Shown in pieces: positions 23,096 through 33,521 of a stretch of DNA of 64,000 nt. The position numbers and the translations under genes are program-made. Source of the DNA: JAFKFH01 sp017307375 (GTDB lineage Bacteria > Pseudomonadota > Alphaproteobacteria > Ferrovibrionales > Ferrovibrionaceae); contig OZ245874.1 in assembly GCA_965229335.1 (NCBI GenBank), forward strand, positions 6,448,001-6,512,000, written 5' to 3'. Each line of letters starts with the position of its first letter. Position 1 is the stretch's first letter. The notes beneath the pieces are model-generated. The model saw nothing but the letters and a program-made list of their open reading frames with translations, did not search any database and was not told the origin of the DNA.

Positions 23096-24190
23096 TCAGG
23101 CGCCGGCGGCGACGCGCGTCCAGACCTTGAGGGCCTGAACCGTTTCGGCAACGTCGTGCACGCGCAGGATATGCGCGCCGGCCGAGGCCGCGGCCAGGGC
23201 GGCGGCGATCGATCCGGCCTGGCGCCGGTCCGGCTCGCGCACGCCGCTGGCCGCCCCGACGAAGCTCTTGCGCGACAAGCCGGCGAGGATCGGACGGCCG
23301 AGGGCATGCAACGCGGCCATGCCTTTCAGCAACGCGAAATTCTGCGCTTCGGTCTTGGCGAAGCCGAAACCGGGGTCGATCACCAGGCGCTCGCGCGCGA
23401 TGCCGGCGGCTACCGCATGGTCGATCCGCGCGTCCAGTTCCTCGACGATATCGACGATCAGGTCGTCATAGGCGACGCGGTCCCGCATCGTCGTCGGGTC
23501 GCCGCGCATATGCATCAGCACGACCGGCACGTCGAGCCCCGCCAGCAGGTCGGCGGCGCCGGGATCATGACCCAGCGCGCTGACGTCGTTGACCATCGCC
23601 GCGCCGGCGGCGACCGCCGCCCGCATCACCACCGCACTGCGCGTATCGACGGCACAGCGCACGCCGTCCTCGGCCGCCGCGGCGACCACCGGCAGGACGC
23701 GGGCGCATTGCGTGCCGGCATCGATCTCGCGTGAGCCCGGCCGCGTCGATTCGCCGCCGATATCGAGCAGGTCGGCCCCGTCGGCAACCAGCCGGCGGGC
23801 ATGGGCGATCGCCTCGGCCGGCAGGTCGTGCCGCCCGCCATCGGAAAAGCTGTCGGGGGTGACGTTGACGATGCCCATGACGAGCGGACGGACAAGGTCC
23901 CAGCCCGCCAGGATGGGACGATATTCCAGCCGGCTGAGGGCATCGGCCAGACGCGGCTCCCGCGCCGCCAGCGCGCCGGCCGCCGGCCGGTCGAGCCGCG
24001 TATCCCACAGGGTGCGGCCCGCGTCGCGCACCACGACTCGCAGGCGATGCCAGGCAAGGCCGGTGCCGTTGAGCCTGGGCTCGTCATGGCTGGCCCAGGC
24101 CACCGCATCGGGCAGGGCCCAGACGGTGCCGAGGGGCAAAATGTCAGGGCCCGCCGAAGGCGGGCCCTGGATCGTCGTGGCTGTCGTCAC
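23096..24190 (-). CDS. folP: dihydropteroate synthase
   Basis: A 364-residue protein. The TIM-barrel synthase core starts near residue 103 and has every hallmark: VMGIVNVTPDSFSDGG, LDIGGESTRPGS, ALGHDPG, PGFGFAKT, GLSRKSFVG and LRVHDVAET. It joins p-aminobenzoate to hydroxymethyl-dihydropterin in folate synthesis. An N-terminal extension of ~100 residues precedes the core, as in other alphaproteobacterial forms. The GTG start at 24190 lies 4 bases after the ftsH stop. A strong hairpin falls within codons 8-15, so a later start such as TTG at 24139 is also possible. It is convergent with the globin-like gene. Confidence 0.93.
   Translation of the reverse strand: MTTATTIQGPPSAGPDILPLGTVWALPDAVAWASHDEPRLNGTGLAWHRLRVVVRDAGRTLWDTRLDRPAAGALAAREPRLADALSRLEYRPILAGWDLVRPLVMGIVNVTPDSFSDGGRHDLPAEAIAHARRLVADGADLLDIGGESTRPGSREIDAGTQCARVLPVVAAAAEDGVRCAVDTRSAVVMRAAVAAGAAMVNDVSALGHDPGAADLLAGLDVPVVLMHMRGDPTTMRDRVAYDDLIVDIVEELDARIDHAVAAGIARERLVIDPGFGFAKTEAQNFALLKGMAALHALGRPILAGLSRKSFVGAASGVREPDRRQAGSIAAALAAASAGAHILRVHDVAETVQALKVWTRVAAGA
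24139..24169 (-). terminator. hairpin after ftsH, inside the 5' coding region of folP
   Basis: CAGGGCCCGCC (24145-24155) and GGCGGGCCCTG (24159-24169) form a perfect 11-bp stem with a 3-base loop. On the minus strand it is followed by ACATTTTG, so it has the form of a rho-independent terminator about 25 bases after the ftsH stop. It overlaps the annotated start of folP, so it may terminate or attenuate readthrough into folP. Confidence 0.6.
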
Positions 24191-24194
24191 CGGG

Positions 24195-26120
<1,926 letters not shown>

Positions 26121-26267
26121 GACGTCAGTCCTTTCCTCCACCGGCGCGACGCAATCCTTGCAGCCCGGAAACCCGGGCCGTTGCGCCGGAAGACGGGTAG
26201 CATACCCCAAATTCCCGGCGTCGCCAGCCACCCGCAATAGATAAGCGTCAAACGGCCGGTTGCAATG

Positions 26268-27554
26268 TCACCGATACGCGTTGCGGCGGGCATTTGTCGC
26301 ATCCGGCCAGATCGGCGCGATAGACAGGCCCTGGCATCCCGCCAGGGTCGGCAGGGCGACCGCCCGACCGCCGATCAGCAGGGCCGGCACGACCGGCCGG
26401 GCGATGGCCGGCACAGCCGACAACATCGCCTTCAGGGCTGCCGGCACGCCCGTGCCAACGGCGCCGAGCCTGGTACCGGGTGGCAGGTCAGCCGAGGTCC
26501 GGATCCGGAAACGGCCGTCCCAATCCAGGGTTTCCGCCGGTTTCAGATCGATCGGGGAGGCAATCGCGCTGGCTTCGCGCGCGATGAGCAGCCGATCGCC
26601 CGACAGCCGCAGACGGCAACCGGCAAGCGTGCGATCGACCGGCTCGCCGGCCATCCAGCAGGCGAATGCAGCCTCCAGCCGGGCCAGCCTCGGCGGGTAG
26701 GCATCGCCACCAACCCAACGCAGCAAGTCGCGCAGGGCCCGCAGGCCGATTTCCTCGGGCGCGGCACGTACCGGGCCGGTCACAATTTCGGCATAGCCTT
26801 CGGGTCGGCAGGTCGCGGCAACTTCCAGCAACTGGTCCGTGACGACATCGAGGGCGGCGCGGGCCCTGGCCAGCCGCGCCGCGGTGGCGGCCAGGCGCGA
26901 GGCGCCGAGGCCCGCGGCCTCGAGCCCGGCGGCCGCCTGACGCATCACCGTGCGGGCATACCGCGCGTCGCGGTTCGACTCGTCCTCGATCCAGGGCTGG
27001 TTGCGGGCGACGAGCGTCGCCCGCATGCGGGTGCGGGACTGGTCGAGCAGCGGTCGTAGTAGGGCGATGCCGCCGATATCGAGGCGCGGCGCCATCGCGG
27101 CGAGGCCGTCGACGCCGCTGCCGCGGGCCAGCCGCAACAGCACTGTCTCCCCCTGGTCCTCGAGATGATGGCCGAGCAGGATTGCCAATACCCGATGCCG
27201 CATGGCCCAGCCGAGCAGCAGGCGATAGCGCGCGGTGCGGGCGGCCGCCTGCCGATTGGCGGTTGGTTTGGCTTCTTCCCAGCGCAGCGTTTCGTGCGGA
27301 ATGCTGGCTGCGCCGAGCCAACCGCCCACGGTGGCGGCTTCCGCGGCTGAGCCGGGTCGCAGTCCATGATCGACGGTCAGCGCGGTCAGGCTGTGCCCGG
27401 ACGCACGAGCCCAGTCGGCCGCGACGAGGGCCAACGCCAGGCTGTCGGCCCCGCCCGATACCGCAACAGCCAGTCGCGAACCAGGCGGCAAGTCAATCAG
27501 CCGGTCGATCAGGCGGCCGAATTCGGCCGCCGTCAGGACCTGATCGTCAGCCAC
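26268..27554 (-). CDS. tilS: tRNA(Ile)-lysidine synthase
   Basis: A 428-residue protein. The PP-loop SGGADS (33-38) binds ATP. VDHGLRPGSAAEA, LLGHHLEDQGETVLLRLARGSGVDGLAAM and RPLLDQSRTRMRA are typical of TilS. The enzyme converts C34 of the AUA-reading tRNA-Ile to lysidine and is essential for correct decoding. The GTG start overlaps the 3' end of cpoB by eight bases. It sits between cpoB and ftsH, as in many alphaproteobacteria. Confidence 0.95.
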   Translation of the reverse strand: MADDQVLTAAEFGRLIDRLIDLPPGSRLAVAVSGGADSLALALVAADWARASGHSLTALTVDHGLRPGSAAEAATVGGWLGAASIPHETLRWEEAKPTANRQAAARTARYRLLLGWAMRHRVLAILLGHHLEDQGETVLLRLARGSGVDGLAAMAPRLDIGGIALLRPLLDQSRTRMRATLVARNQPWIEDESNRDARYARTVMRQAAAGLEAAGLGASRLAATAARLARARAALDVVTDQLLEVAATCRPEGYAEIVTGPVRAAPEEIGLRALRDLLRWVGGDAYPPRLARLEAAFACWMAGEPVDRTLAGCRLRLSGDRLLIAREASAIASPIDLKPAETLDWDGRFRIRTSADLPPGTRLGAVGTGVPAALKAMLSAVPAIARPVVPALLIGGRAVALPTLAGCQGLSIAPIWPDATNARRNAYR

Positions 27555-28458
27555 TGCACCCGGCGCGCGCCCGTTCGGCCGCGGCGAGCTGGCGGACCGA
27601 CGGCGGCGGGTTGGGGAAGTCGGCGTTGAGCTGCCGGAAGACTGCGCAGGCCTGCTGCTTCTGGTTCATGTTGGTGAGCGACATGCCCAGCTTGACCAGC
27701 GAGTCCGGCGCCTTGGGGCTCTTCGGATATTTCTGGTAGCCCTTCAGGAAGTTCGCGGCCGCCTTCTCGTAATCCTTGCGAGCATACGAGCTTTCGGCCA
27801 GCCAGTACTGGGCATTGCCGGCAAGCTTGTCGTCGGGATAGGCGCCGAGCCATTCGTTGAACGCCTGTTCGGCCCCGGCATAGTCGCCCTTCAGCAACAG
27901 CTTGTAGGAAAAGTCATAGCGGTCCTGCGGGCTGCCCGGCGGCAGGGTCACCTTGGGTGCCGGCGCCGAAGCCTGTTGCTGGGCCGGGGCGGCCGGGGCC
28001 GGCCCCGTGCGCAACTGCATCGGCGCGCCCGCGTTCTGTTCCTTGGGCGGCGGGGCGCCTTCGGTCGCACCGGCCTGCGCCGCGGCGGCGGCTGGCGGCT
28101 TGCCGCCGTTCTCCAGCACGCCGAAACGATAGTCGACATCGGCGACCAGCTTGTCGACGCGCTCGGTCAGGCGGCGGTTGTTGTATTCGGATTGTTCCTG
28201 CTGGTTCAGATACTGGCGCATCTGGTTTTCCAGCTGGTCCAGGCGGTCGGACAGGTTCTGCACGGCGCCGGCGGCCGGCTGGACGTTGCGCTGGGTCGCC
28301 TGCAGCTGCTGCATCTGCTGTTCGAGCGCGGCCATCCGGTCGCTCAGCAGTTTCCAGTCGTTCCAGCCTTGCGCGTAGGCCGGAACCGTCAAGGCCAGAA
28401 GGCTCGCGCCCACCGCCAAGGCGGACGCCCACATGTTCAGTCGCGCTGATGACATCAT
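27547..28458 (-). CDS. cpoB: Tol-Pal system protein CpoB (YbgF)
   Basis: A 303-residue periplasmic protein. It begins with a signal peptide of about 29 residues ending AYAQG, followed by a trimerising coiled coil (MAALEQQMQQLQATQ...LSDRLDQLENQMRQYLNQQEQ). A Pro/Ala-rich linker leads to a TPR domain (DRYDFSYKLLLKGDYAGAEQAFNEWLGAYPDDKLAGNAQYWLAES). CpoB links peptidoglycan synthesis to Tol-mediated outer-membrane constriction. It is separated from pal by a terminator, so it has its own promoter in the gap at 28459-28620. Confidence 0.93.
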   Translation of the reverse strand: MMSSARLNMWASALAVGASLLALTVPAYAQGWNDWKLLSDRMAALEQQMQQLQATQRNVQPAAGAVQNLSDRLDQLENQMRQYLNQQEQSEYNNRRLTERVDKLVADVDYRFGVLENGGKPPAAAAAQAGATEGAPPPKEQNAGAPMQLRTGPAPAAPAQQQASAPAPKVTLPPGSPQDRYDFSYKLLLKGDYAGAEQAFNEWLGAYPDDKLAGNAQYWLAESSYARKDYEKAAANFLKGYQKYPKSPKAPDSLVKLGMSLTNMNQKQQACAVFRQLNADFPNPPPSVRQLAAAERARAGCSG

Positions 28459-28620
28459 GCCCGAATTCCTGTGCAGTCCCGTGCAGCCGAGCCGCAGCTT
28501 GTCGATGATCTCTAAGTGTTTCCCAATTCAGGCCAAATCAAGGCCGGGAATCCGGATCGCCGGGCCGTCCGCCGGGAGACAATGCGGAACGACCGGGTAA
28601 AATCTCCGGAAACCAAATCG

Positions 28621-28659
28621 CGCAAAACAAAACGGGGAGCGCGCAATGCGCGCTCCCCG
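28621..28659 (-). terminator. rho-independent terminator after pal
   Basis: GGGGAGCGCGC (28634-28644) and GCGCGCTCCCC (28648-28658) form an 11-bp perfect stem with loop AAT. On the minus strand it is followed by GTTTTGTTTTGCG. It lies 30 bases after the pal stop and ends the pal transcript before cpoB. The rest of the 28459-28688 gap is AT-richer and should hold the cpoB promoter. Confidence 0.88.
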
Positions 28660-28688
28660 CCAGAACTCAGTGCAACGCAGTCGTCAGA

Positions 28689-29201
28689 TTAGTTGGCGAC
28701 GACCGAAACCGCACGGCGATTCTGGGCCCAGGCCGCCTCGTTGTGGCCGAGCGCAACCGGGCGCTCCTTGCCGTACGAGATGGTCTGCAGGCGGTTGGCG
28801 GCGATGCCCTGGTTGACGAGGTAGTTGCGGGCCGCGTTCGCACGACGCTCGCCGAGGGCGAGGTTGTACTCACGGGTGCCGCGCTCGTCGCAATGGCCTT
28901 CGACGACCAGACGCACCTGGGCGTTCTTCTTCATCCACGCGGACTGGCGATCAAGGGTCGCACGGGCCTGCGGGCTGAGGTCGGACTTGTTGGTGGCGAA
29001 GAAGACGCGGTCGCCGACGTTGACGACGAGGTCTTCCTGCAGGCTGAGCTGGCGCTGGGCCGGCGCTGCCGGCGCCGGGGCGGTCGCACCGCCGGAACCA
29101 CCGGTAGCAGCCGTCGACTCCGGCGCCGTCTCGCAGGCGGCGACCAACAGAGCAGCGGCGGCCACCGCGATGAACTTCGGGCCGAACGAGTAGAGGCGCA
29201 T
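28689..29201 (-). CDS. pal: peptidoglycan-associated lipoprotein Pal
   Basis: A 170-residue outer-membrane lipoprotein. The lipobox LVAAC puts the lipidated Cys at residue 23. After a short Ala/Pro linker comes the OmpA-like peptidoglycan-binding domain (VFFATNKSDLSPQARATLDRQ, VVEGHCDERGTREYNLALGERRANAARNYLV). It anchors the outer membrane to the wall and binds TolB. The ATG at 29201 has GGGGAGA upstream. A 5' leader of ~110 bases separates it from a good promoter. Confidence 0.96.
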   Translation of the reverse strand: MRLYSFGPKFIAVAAAALLVAACETAPESTAATGGSGGATAPAPAAPAQRQLSLQEDLVVNVGDRVFFATNKSDLSPQARATLDRQSAWMKKNAQVRLVVEGHCDERGTREYNLALGERRANAARNYLVNQGIAANRLQTISYGKERPVALGHNEAAWAQNRRAVSVVAN

Positions 29202-29320
29202 TTTATCTCCCCTCATGAGGATGTTTGCTGACGACAGGTTGCACAAGTATCACGGCAATTCATCCCGAGCCTGGGAAACGCGAACACGGTGGTGATCGCC
29301 GCAATCTGAATCACTGGCAT

Positions 29321-29349
29321 CTTATACCGGCCGTGCCTAGCCTAATCAA
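29321..29349 (-). promoter_or_regulatory. sigma-70-type promoter of pal
   Basis: On the minus strand TTGATT (29344-29349) and TATAAG (29321-29326) are separated by exactly 17 bases, giving a good match to the -35/-10 consensus. It lies in the 179-base gap between tolB and pal and would let pal be expressed independently of the upstream tol genes. Confidence 0.6.
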
Positions 29350-29380
29350 GGCCAAACCCTTACCGGAACAAAGGAAACCT

Positions 29381-30745
29381 TCACTGAACGAGGGGTGAAA
29401 GAGGCGACCACGCCGGGTCCGACGCGTCCGTCGGGGTGATCACTTCCCGTTCGTTGCCCCCGGTCAGATCGATAGACCAAATGCGCGTGCGGCCCGGTTG
29501 TTCCCGGAAAAACATCAGCACGCGGCCGTTGGGTGCCCAGGTCGGCGCCTCCTGCACCGCCGAGCTCGACGACAGGATGCGCTCGCCCGAACCGTCGGGC
29601 CGCATCACGCCGATCTGGAAGTTGGGGCCGGTCTCCTTGGTGAAGGCGATCAAGTCGCCGCGCGGCGACCACACCGGCGTCGAATACTGCCCGCCCTGGC
29701 CGAACGAGATGCGCTGCTGATTCGACCCATCCGCGTTCATCACGTAGATCTGCTTGCCGCCGGAACGGTCGGAATTGAACGTGATGCGGGTGCCGTCGGG
29801 CGAATAGGAGGGCGAGGTGTTGATCGACGGGTCGTTGGTCACCTGCACTTCGCGGCGGTTGCGCAGGTCCATGCGGAAGATATTGGAAATGCCTTCCTTG
29901 GCGTAGGACATGATGACGCTGTTGCCGTCGGGGGCGAAGCGCGGCGCGAAGGTCATGCCGGCGAAGGTGCCGACCAGTTCCTGTTGCCCGGTATCGATGT
30001 TGAAGAGATAGACGCGCGGCGGGGCCTGCCGGCCGGTGGGATAGGCCAGGTAGGTGATTTCCTGCTGGAAGCGCGCGGGGTTGAAGCGCGGGGTCAGCAC
30101 CAGGTTGTCGCCGGTGGTCAGGAACTTATTGTTCTCGCCGTCCTGGTCCATGATCGCCAGCCGCTTGCGACGCGCATTGGCCGGGCCGGACTCGGAAACA
30201 TAGACGACTCGGGTATCGAAATAGCCGTCCTCGCCGGTCAGCCGCTTGTAGATCGCGTCCGAGATGATATGGGCGACGCGGCGCCAGTTTTCCGGCGTCG
30301 AGAAGAAGACGAGGCCGGTCAGCTGCTGCTCGGCATAGATGTCCCACAGCCGGAATTCGGCGCGCAACCGGCCGTCGGCCTGGTTCTCGATGCGGCCGGT
30401 GACCAGCGCCTGGGCGTTGATGACGCGCCAGTCCTGGAAGCGCGGCTGGGTCCGCATGTCCGCCGGCTTCTGGATATGCGACTTCGGGTCCAGCGGACGG
30501 AACAGCCCGGACCGCTCCAGATCGGCGCGGATCACCCGCGGCACGTTGATCGCGGTCTGGGCGGCCGAGCCGCCCTCGGCATCGAAATCCGAGATCGCGA
30601 TCGGCATCGGCTCGATCGTCGCCTTGGTGATGTCGATCCGAAGCTGGGCCCGGGCTTCGCCCAATGGCACGGCCGCGGCGCCAAGCAACAGCGCACCAGC
30701 GAGTGCGAGGCGATAGGCGAATGGCATTATCTGCATCGTCTTCAT
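29381..30745 (-). CDS. tolB: Tol-Pal system protein TolB
   Basis: A 454-residue periplasmic protein with a signal peptide (cleavage near GEARAQ, ~34). An N-terminal alpha/beta domain (IEPMPIAISDFDAEGG...) is followed by a six-bladed beta-propeller with repeated DG-x-R/W-P motifs (FAPRFAPDGNSVIMSYAKEG, SPSYSPDGTRITFNSDRSGG, TPVWSPRGDLIAFTK). TolB shuttles between TolA and Pal. Its start overlaps the tolA stop. Confidence 0.97.
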   Translation of the reverse strand: MKTMQIMPFAYRLALAGALLLGAAAVPLGEARAQLRIDITKATIEPMPIAISDFDAEGGSAAQTAINVPRVIRADLERSGLFRPLDPKSHIQKPADMRTQPRFQDWRVINAQALVTGRIENQADGRLRAEFRLWDIYAEQQLTGLVFFSTPENWRRVAHIISDAIYKRLTGEDGYFDTRVVYVSESGPANARRKRLAIMDQDGENNKFLTTGDNLVLTPRFNPARFQQEITYLAYPTGRQAPPRVYLFNIDTGQQELVGTFAGMTFAPRFAPDGNSVIMSYAKEGISNIFRMDLRNRREVQVTNDPSINTSPSYSPDGTRITFNSDRSGGKQIYVMNADGSNQQRISFGQGGQYSTPVWSPRGDLIAFTKETGPNFQIGVMRPDGSGERILSSSSAVQEAPTWAPNGRVLMFFREQPGRTRIWSIDLTGGNEREVITPTDASDPAWSPLSPLVQ

Positions 30746-31809
30746 CCCAGCATATCCTTCGGATCGAAAGTCAATTCAATTTCCTTCCAGGTATCATACT
30801 TGCCCGTCGGGAGGTTCTTCAGCGGCGAGCATTTAAACACGGCTCGCATGGCACTTTCAGCCGCAGCGCGATAATGCTGCTCGCCCATGCGGCTGGTATC
30901 GATGAACACCGGCTGCCGCTGAAGGGATCCGTCCTGGTTGAGCCAGATGCGGATCCTGACCTTGAGGCTCGCCGCGTCGCGGGCACCGGCATCGAAGTTC
31001 CAGCAACGCGCATACTGGCTGCGAATACCGTCGATCTCGGACATCGAAAGCGGCGCCGACGGATTGTAGTTGTTCGATTCGCTGCGTGACGGCGACGCCT
31101 GCGGCGGCGTCGGCTTGGCATCGGCCTGCGGTTTCGCCGGCGCCTTGTCGCGCTCCTTCAGATTCTTGTCGAGCAACGCCGCCAGCTTGTTGACGTCCAA
31201 CGGCTTCGGATCGGGCTTGGCCTGCGGCGACGTCACCTGCGACGGCGTCGGGCGCGCCTTCGGCACCGGCGGGGTCTCCGTCGGGGGCGGCGGGGTCTCG
31301 GCCTTCGGCGGCTCCGGCTTCGGCGGCTCGGGCTTCGGCGGCGCCGGCGCGGGTGGCGGCGGCTCGGGCTTCGGCGGCTCGGGCTTGGGCGGCGGCGGGG
31401 GCGGCACCGGATCGGGCGTCGGCTCGGGATCGACCGGCGGCGGGGGCGGCGGCGCCGGACGCGGCGGGGCAGGCGTCGGCGGCGGCTGCGGCGCGGGCGT
31501 CGGTACCGGCGGCGCCGGCTCGGGCTTCGGTGTCGGAGCCGGCGGGGGTGGTGGAGGCGGGGGTGGTGGCGGCGGCGGGGTTTCCGGCTTCGGCGGCTCC
31601 GGCTTCGGCTCGGGTTTCGGCTCGACGCGCGCGACCTTCGGCGCCGGCGGCGGCGCATTGGTCTTGTCGGTGATCGGCGCATCGAGGTCGACCATGACCA
31701 CGACCGGCGTGTCATCTTCCGGCGGCGTGCGCGTCGGCAAGCCGAAGATGATCAGCACCAGCGCGCCGAGATGCAGAATCCCAGAGAATGTCAGCGCGGA
31801 GGACCGCAC
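30742..31809 (-). CDS. tolA: Tol-Pal system protein TolA
   Basis: A 355-residue inner-membrane protein. One N-terminal helix (LTFSGILHLGALVLIIFGL) is followed by a region of ~140 residues (about 55-195) made almost wholly of Pro, Lys and Glu repeats of the type PEPPKP. A C-terminal TonB/TolA-like domain (YARCWNFDAGARDAASLKVRIRIWLNQDG...) completes it. In enterobacteria the spanning region is a long Ala/Lys helix; here a stiff polyproline-like rod replaces it, as in several alphaproteobacteria. The start is GTG with AAAGG upstream. It couples the TolQR motor to TolB/Pal. Confidence 0.95.
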   Translation of the reverse strand: MRSSALTFSGILHLGALVLIIFGLPTRTPPEDDTPVVVMVDLDAPITDKTNAPPPAPKVARVEPKPEPKPEPPKPETPPPPPPPPPPPPPAPTPKPEPAPPVPTPAPQPPPTPAPPRPAPPPPPPVDPEPTPDPVPPPPPPKPEPPKPEPPPPAPAPPKPEPPKPEPPKAETPPPPTETPPVPKARPTPSQVTSPQAKPDPKPLDVNKLAALLDKNLKERDKAPAKPQADAKPTPPQASPSRSESNNYNPSAPLSMSEIDGIRSQYARCWNFDAGARDAASLKVRIRIWLNQDGSLQRQPVFIDTSRMGEQHYRAAAESAMRAVFKCSPLKNLPTGKYDTWKEIELTFDPKDMLG

Positions 31810-31854
31810 CTCACACCTTTCCTTGTACGCGCAAAGCTTCGATGCCCGCGTTCG

Positions 31855-32301
31855 TCAGCGCTTGCGGGCCGTGTTTCCGGGCTGCGTGATCAGCGCCACG
31901 CGGGAAAACCCGGCGGAATTGATCATGCCCATGACTTCCATGACCCGGCCGTAGTTGATCGCCTGGTCGCCGCGGACGAAAATGCGCCGGTCGGCCGCGC
32001 CCTTGGCGATCGCCGACAGCCGCGGCACCAGATCGGTCGGATCGACCGCGGTCTCCTGGATGAAGATGCGGCCCTGGGCATCGACCGAGACGGTGATCGG
32101 CTCGTCGTTGCCCTGGACGGCCTGGGCGCCGGTCTTGGGCAGGTCGACCTGGACGCCGACCGTCAGCAGCGGTGCCGCCACCATGAAGATAATGAGCAGC
32201 ACCAGCATGACGTCGACCATCGGCGTCACGTTGATGTCGGCCATCGGCGCCCGGCGACCGCGCCGGCCACCGCCGCGCCCGCCGGAAAGCTGGATCGCCA
32301 T
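31855..32301 (-). CDS. tolR: Tol-Pal system protein TolR
   Basis: A 148-residue ExbD/TolR-family protein. It has one membrane helix (MVDVMLVLLIIFMVAAPLL) containing the motor aspartate D30, and a periplasmic domain ending with FIQETAVDPTDLVPRLSAIAKGAADRRIFVRGDQAINYG. TolR is the rotor/stator partner of TolQ in the proton-driven complex. The N-terminus is Gly/Arg-rich. It starts directly after the tolQ stop, and 45 bases separate it from tolA. Confidence 0.97.
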   Translation of the reverse strand: MAIQLSGGRGGGRRGRRAPMADINVTPMVDVMLVLLIIFMVAAPLLTVGVQVDLPKTGAQAVQGNDEPITVSVDAQGRIFIQETAVDPTDLVPRLSAIAKGAADRRIFVRGDQAINYGRVMEVMGMINSAGFSRVALITQPGNTARKR

Positions 32302-33027
32302 TTAGGACGCCTCCTCGTCGAGCTGGCGCGACAGGATCGCGGCGAACTCGCCGGCGAAGCCCTCGAGACGGTTCGAGTAGCGGCCGAAATCGGAATTGAA
32401 CTTGTTGTAGGCGATGACCGCCGGAATGGCCGCGACCAGGCCGATGGCGGTGGCAAACAGCGCCTCGGCGATGCCCGGCGCCACGACGCTGAGCGAGGTG
32501 TTCTTGGTGGCCGCGATCGACTGGAACGAGTTCATGATACCCCAGACCGTGCCGAACAGCCCGACGAAGGGGGCGGTCGAGCCGGTCGTGGCCAGGAAAC
32601 TGGTGTAACGCTCCAACCGTTCCATCTCGCGGTCGATCGTTACCCGCATGACCTGGCCGATACGGGTCTGCAGGCTTTGCAGCGACTTGCGGTCGCGGGT
32701 CAGGCCGCGTTCGGTCGACCGGCGCCATTCGCGCATCGCCGCGGCGAACAGCGCGGCCATCGGATGGGACGGGTTGTTGCCGATGCGGTCGAACAGCGCG
32801 TCGAGCGAGCCGCCCGACCAGAATTCCTGCTCGAAACGGTCGGCCGCGGAAAACACGCGGCGGACCTTGATCATCTTCTCGAAGATGATCGCCCAGCACC
32901 AGAACGAAGCAAACAGCAGGATGATCATCACCGCCTTGACGATGATGTCAGCCTGCATGAACAGCGCCCACATCGACAAGTCATGCGCAGCGCCAGGCAG
33001 CGTCTGCGTCAGGGCCTCATTACCCAT
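32302..33027 (-). CDS. tolQ: Tol-Pal system protein TolQ
   Basis: A 241-residue MotA/ExbB-family channel protein with three helices: IIVKAVMIILLFASFWCWAIIF, FLATTGSTAPFVGLFGTVWGIMNSF, and SVVAPGIAEALFATAIGLVAAIPAVIAYNKF. A cytoplasmic loop lies between helices 1 and 2. It forms the proton channel with TolR. It is the first gene of the tolQRAB set and lies 38 bases after ybgC. Confidence 0.97.
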   Translation of the reverse strand: MGNEALTQTLPGAAHDLSMWALFMQADIIVKAVMIILLFASFWCWAIIFEKMIKVRRVFSAADRFEQEFWSGGSLDALFDRIGNNPSHPMAALFAAAMREWRRSTERGLTRDRKSLQSLQTRIGQVMRVTIDREMERLERYTSFLATTGSTAPFVGLFGTVWGIMNSFQSIAATKNTSLSVVAPGIAEALFATAIGLVAAIPAVIAYNKFNSDFGRYSNRLEGFAGEFAAILSRQLDEEAS

Positions 33028-33065
33028 CGCTAATTGTCCCCTTGAATCCTATGATGTTTCATCGG

Positions 33066-33521
33066 TCAGGAATTTGGTGAAAGTGTGGCGAGTAGCGCCG
33101 CCACGTCCCGTGGAATCCGCCGCGGCCGTCCCGCCGGCTCGATGCAGGCCAGGCGCACTTCGGCGGTCACCAGTTCGTCCCCCGCGCGTAGCAGCCGCTG
33201 GTGCATGACGAGGGTGGCGCCGCTGATCTGTGCCACCGACGAGCGTATCTCGACGGCGTCGTCGAGCCGCGCCGGCTTGCGGAAATCGAGCGTCATCGCG
33301 CGGACGACGAAGGCGAGCCCGGCTTCGAGCAAGGCGCGCTGGCCAAGGCCCAGAACACGCAGGGAATCCGACCGCCCGCGTTCGAAGAAGCGGAGATAAT
33401 TGGCGTGATAGACGATGCCGGAGGCGTCGGTATCCTCCCAATAGACGCGCGCGGGCAACACATGTTCGTGACCGTCCCGGCGCCCCGAGGTCGGCTGATC
33501 CATGCTGACATCAGCTGTCAT
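33066..33521 (-). CDS. ybgC: acyl-CoA thioesterase YbgC
   Basis: A 151-residue hot-dog-fold thioesterase. The motif VYWEDTDASGIVYHANYLRFFERGRSD carries the catalytic Asp. The later RLLRAGDELVTAEVRLACIEPAGRPRRIP is typical of the Tol-Pal-associated family. It hydrolyses short-chain acyl-CoA or acyl-ACP and is almost always cotranscribed with tolQRAB. Its start overlaps the 3' end of ruvB by 11 bases. Confidence 0.94.
   Translation of the reverse strand: MTADVSMDQPTSGRRDGHEHVLPARVYWEDTDASGIVYHANYLRFFERGRSDSLRVLGLGQRALLEAGLAFVVRAMTLDFRKPARLDDAVEIRSSVAQISGATLVMHQRLLRAGDELVTAEVRLACIEPAGRPRRIPRDVAALLATLSPNS

Noticed and set aside
23076..23106. Inverted repeat CCGGCGCC/GGCGCCGG between the globin-like gene and folP
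   Set aside because: The stem is short with a 15-base loop and no T-run; in such GC-rich sequence it may be chance.
31250..31640. Short tandem-looking repeats (GGCTTCGGCGG type) resembling a repeat array
   Set aside because: They are in frame and encode the Pro/Lys/Glu linker of TolA; spacers and repeats are not regular, so this is not CRISPR.
31070..31954. A Gly-rich plus-strand frame opposite tolA
   Set aside because: It is the complement of the proline-coding repeats of TolA.
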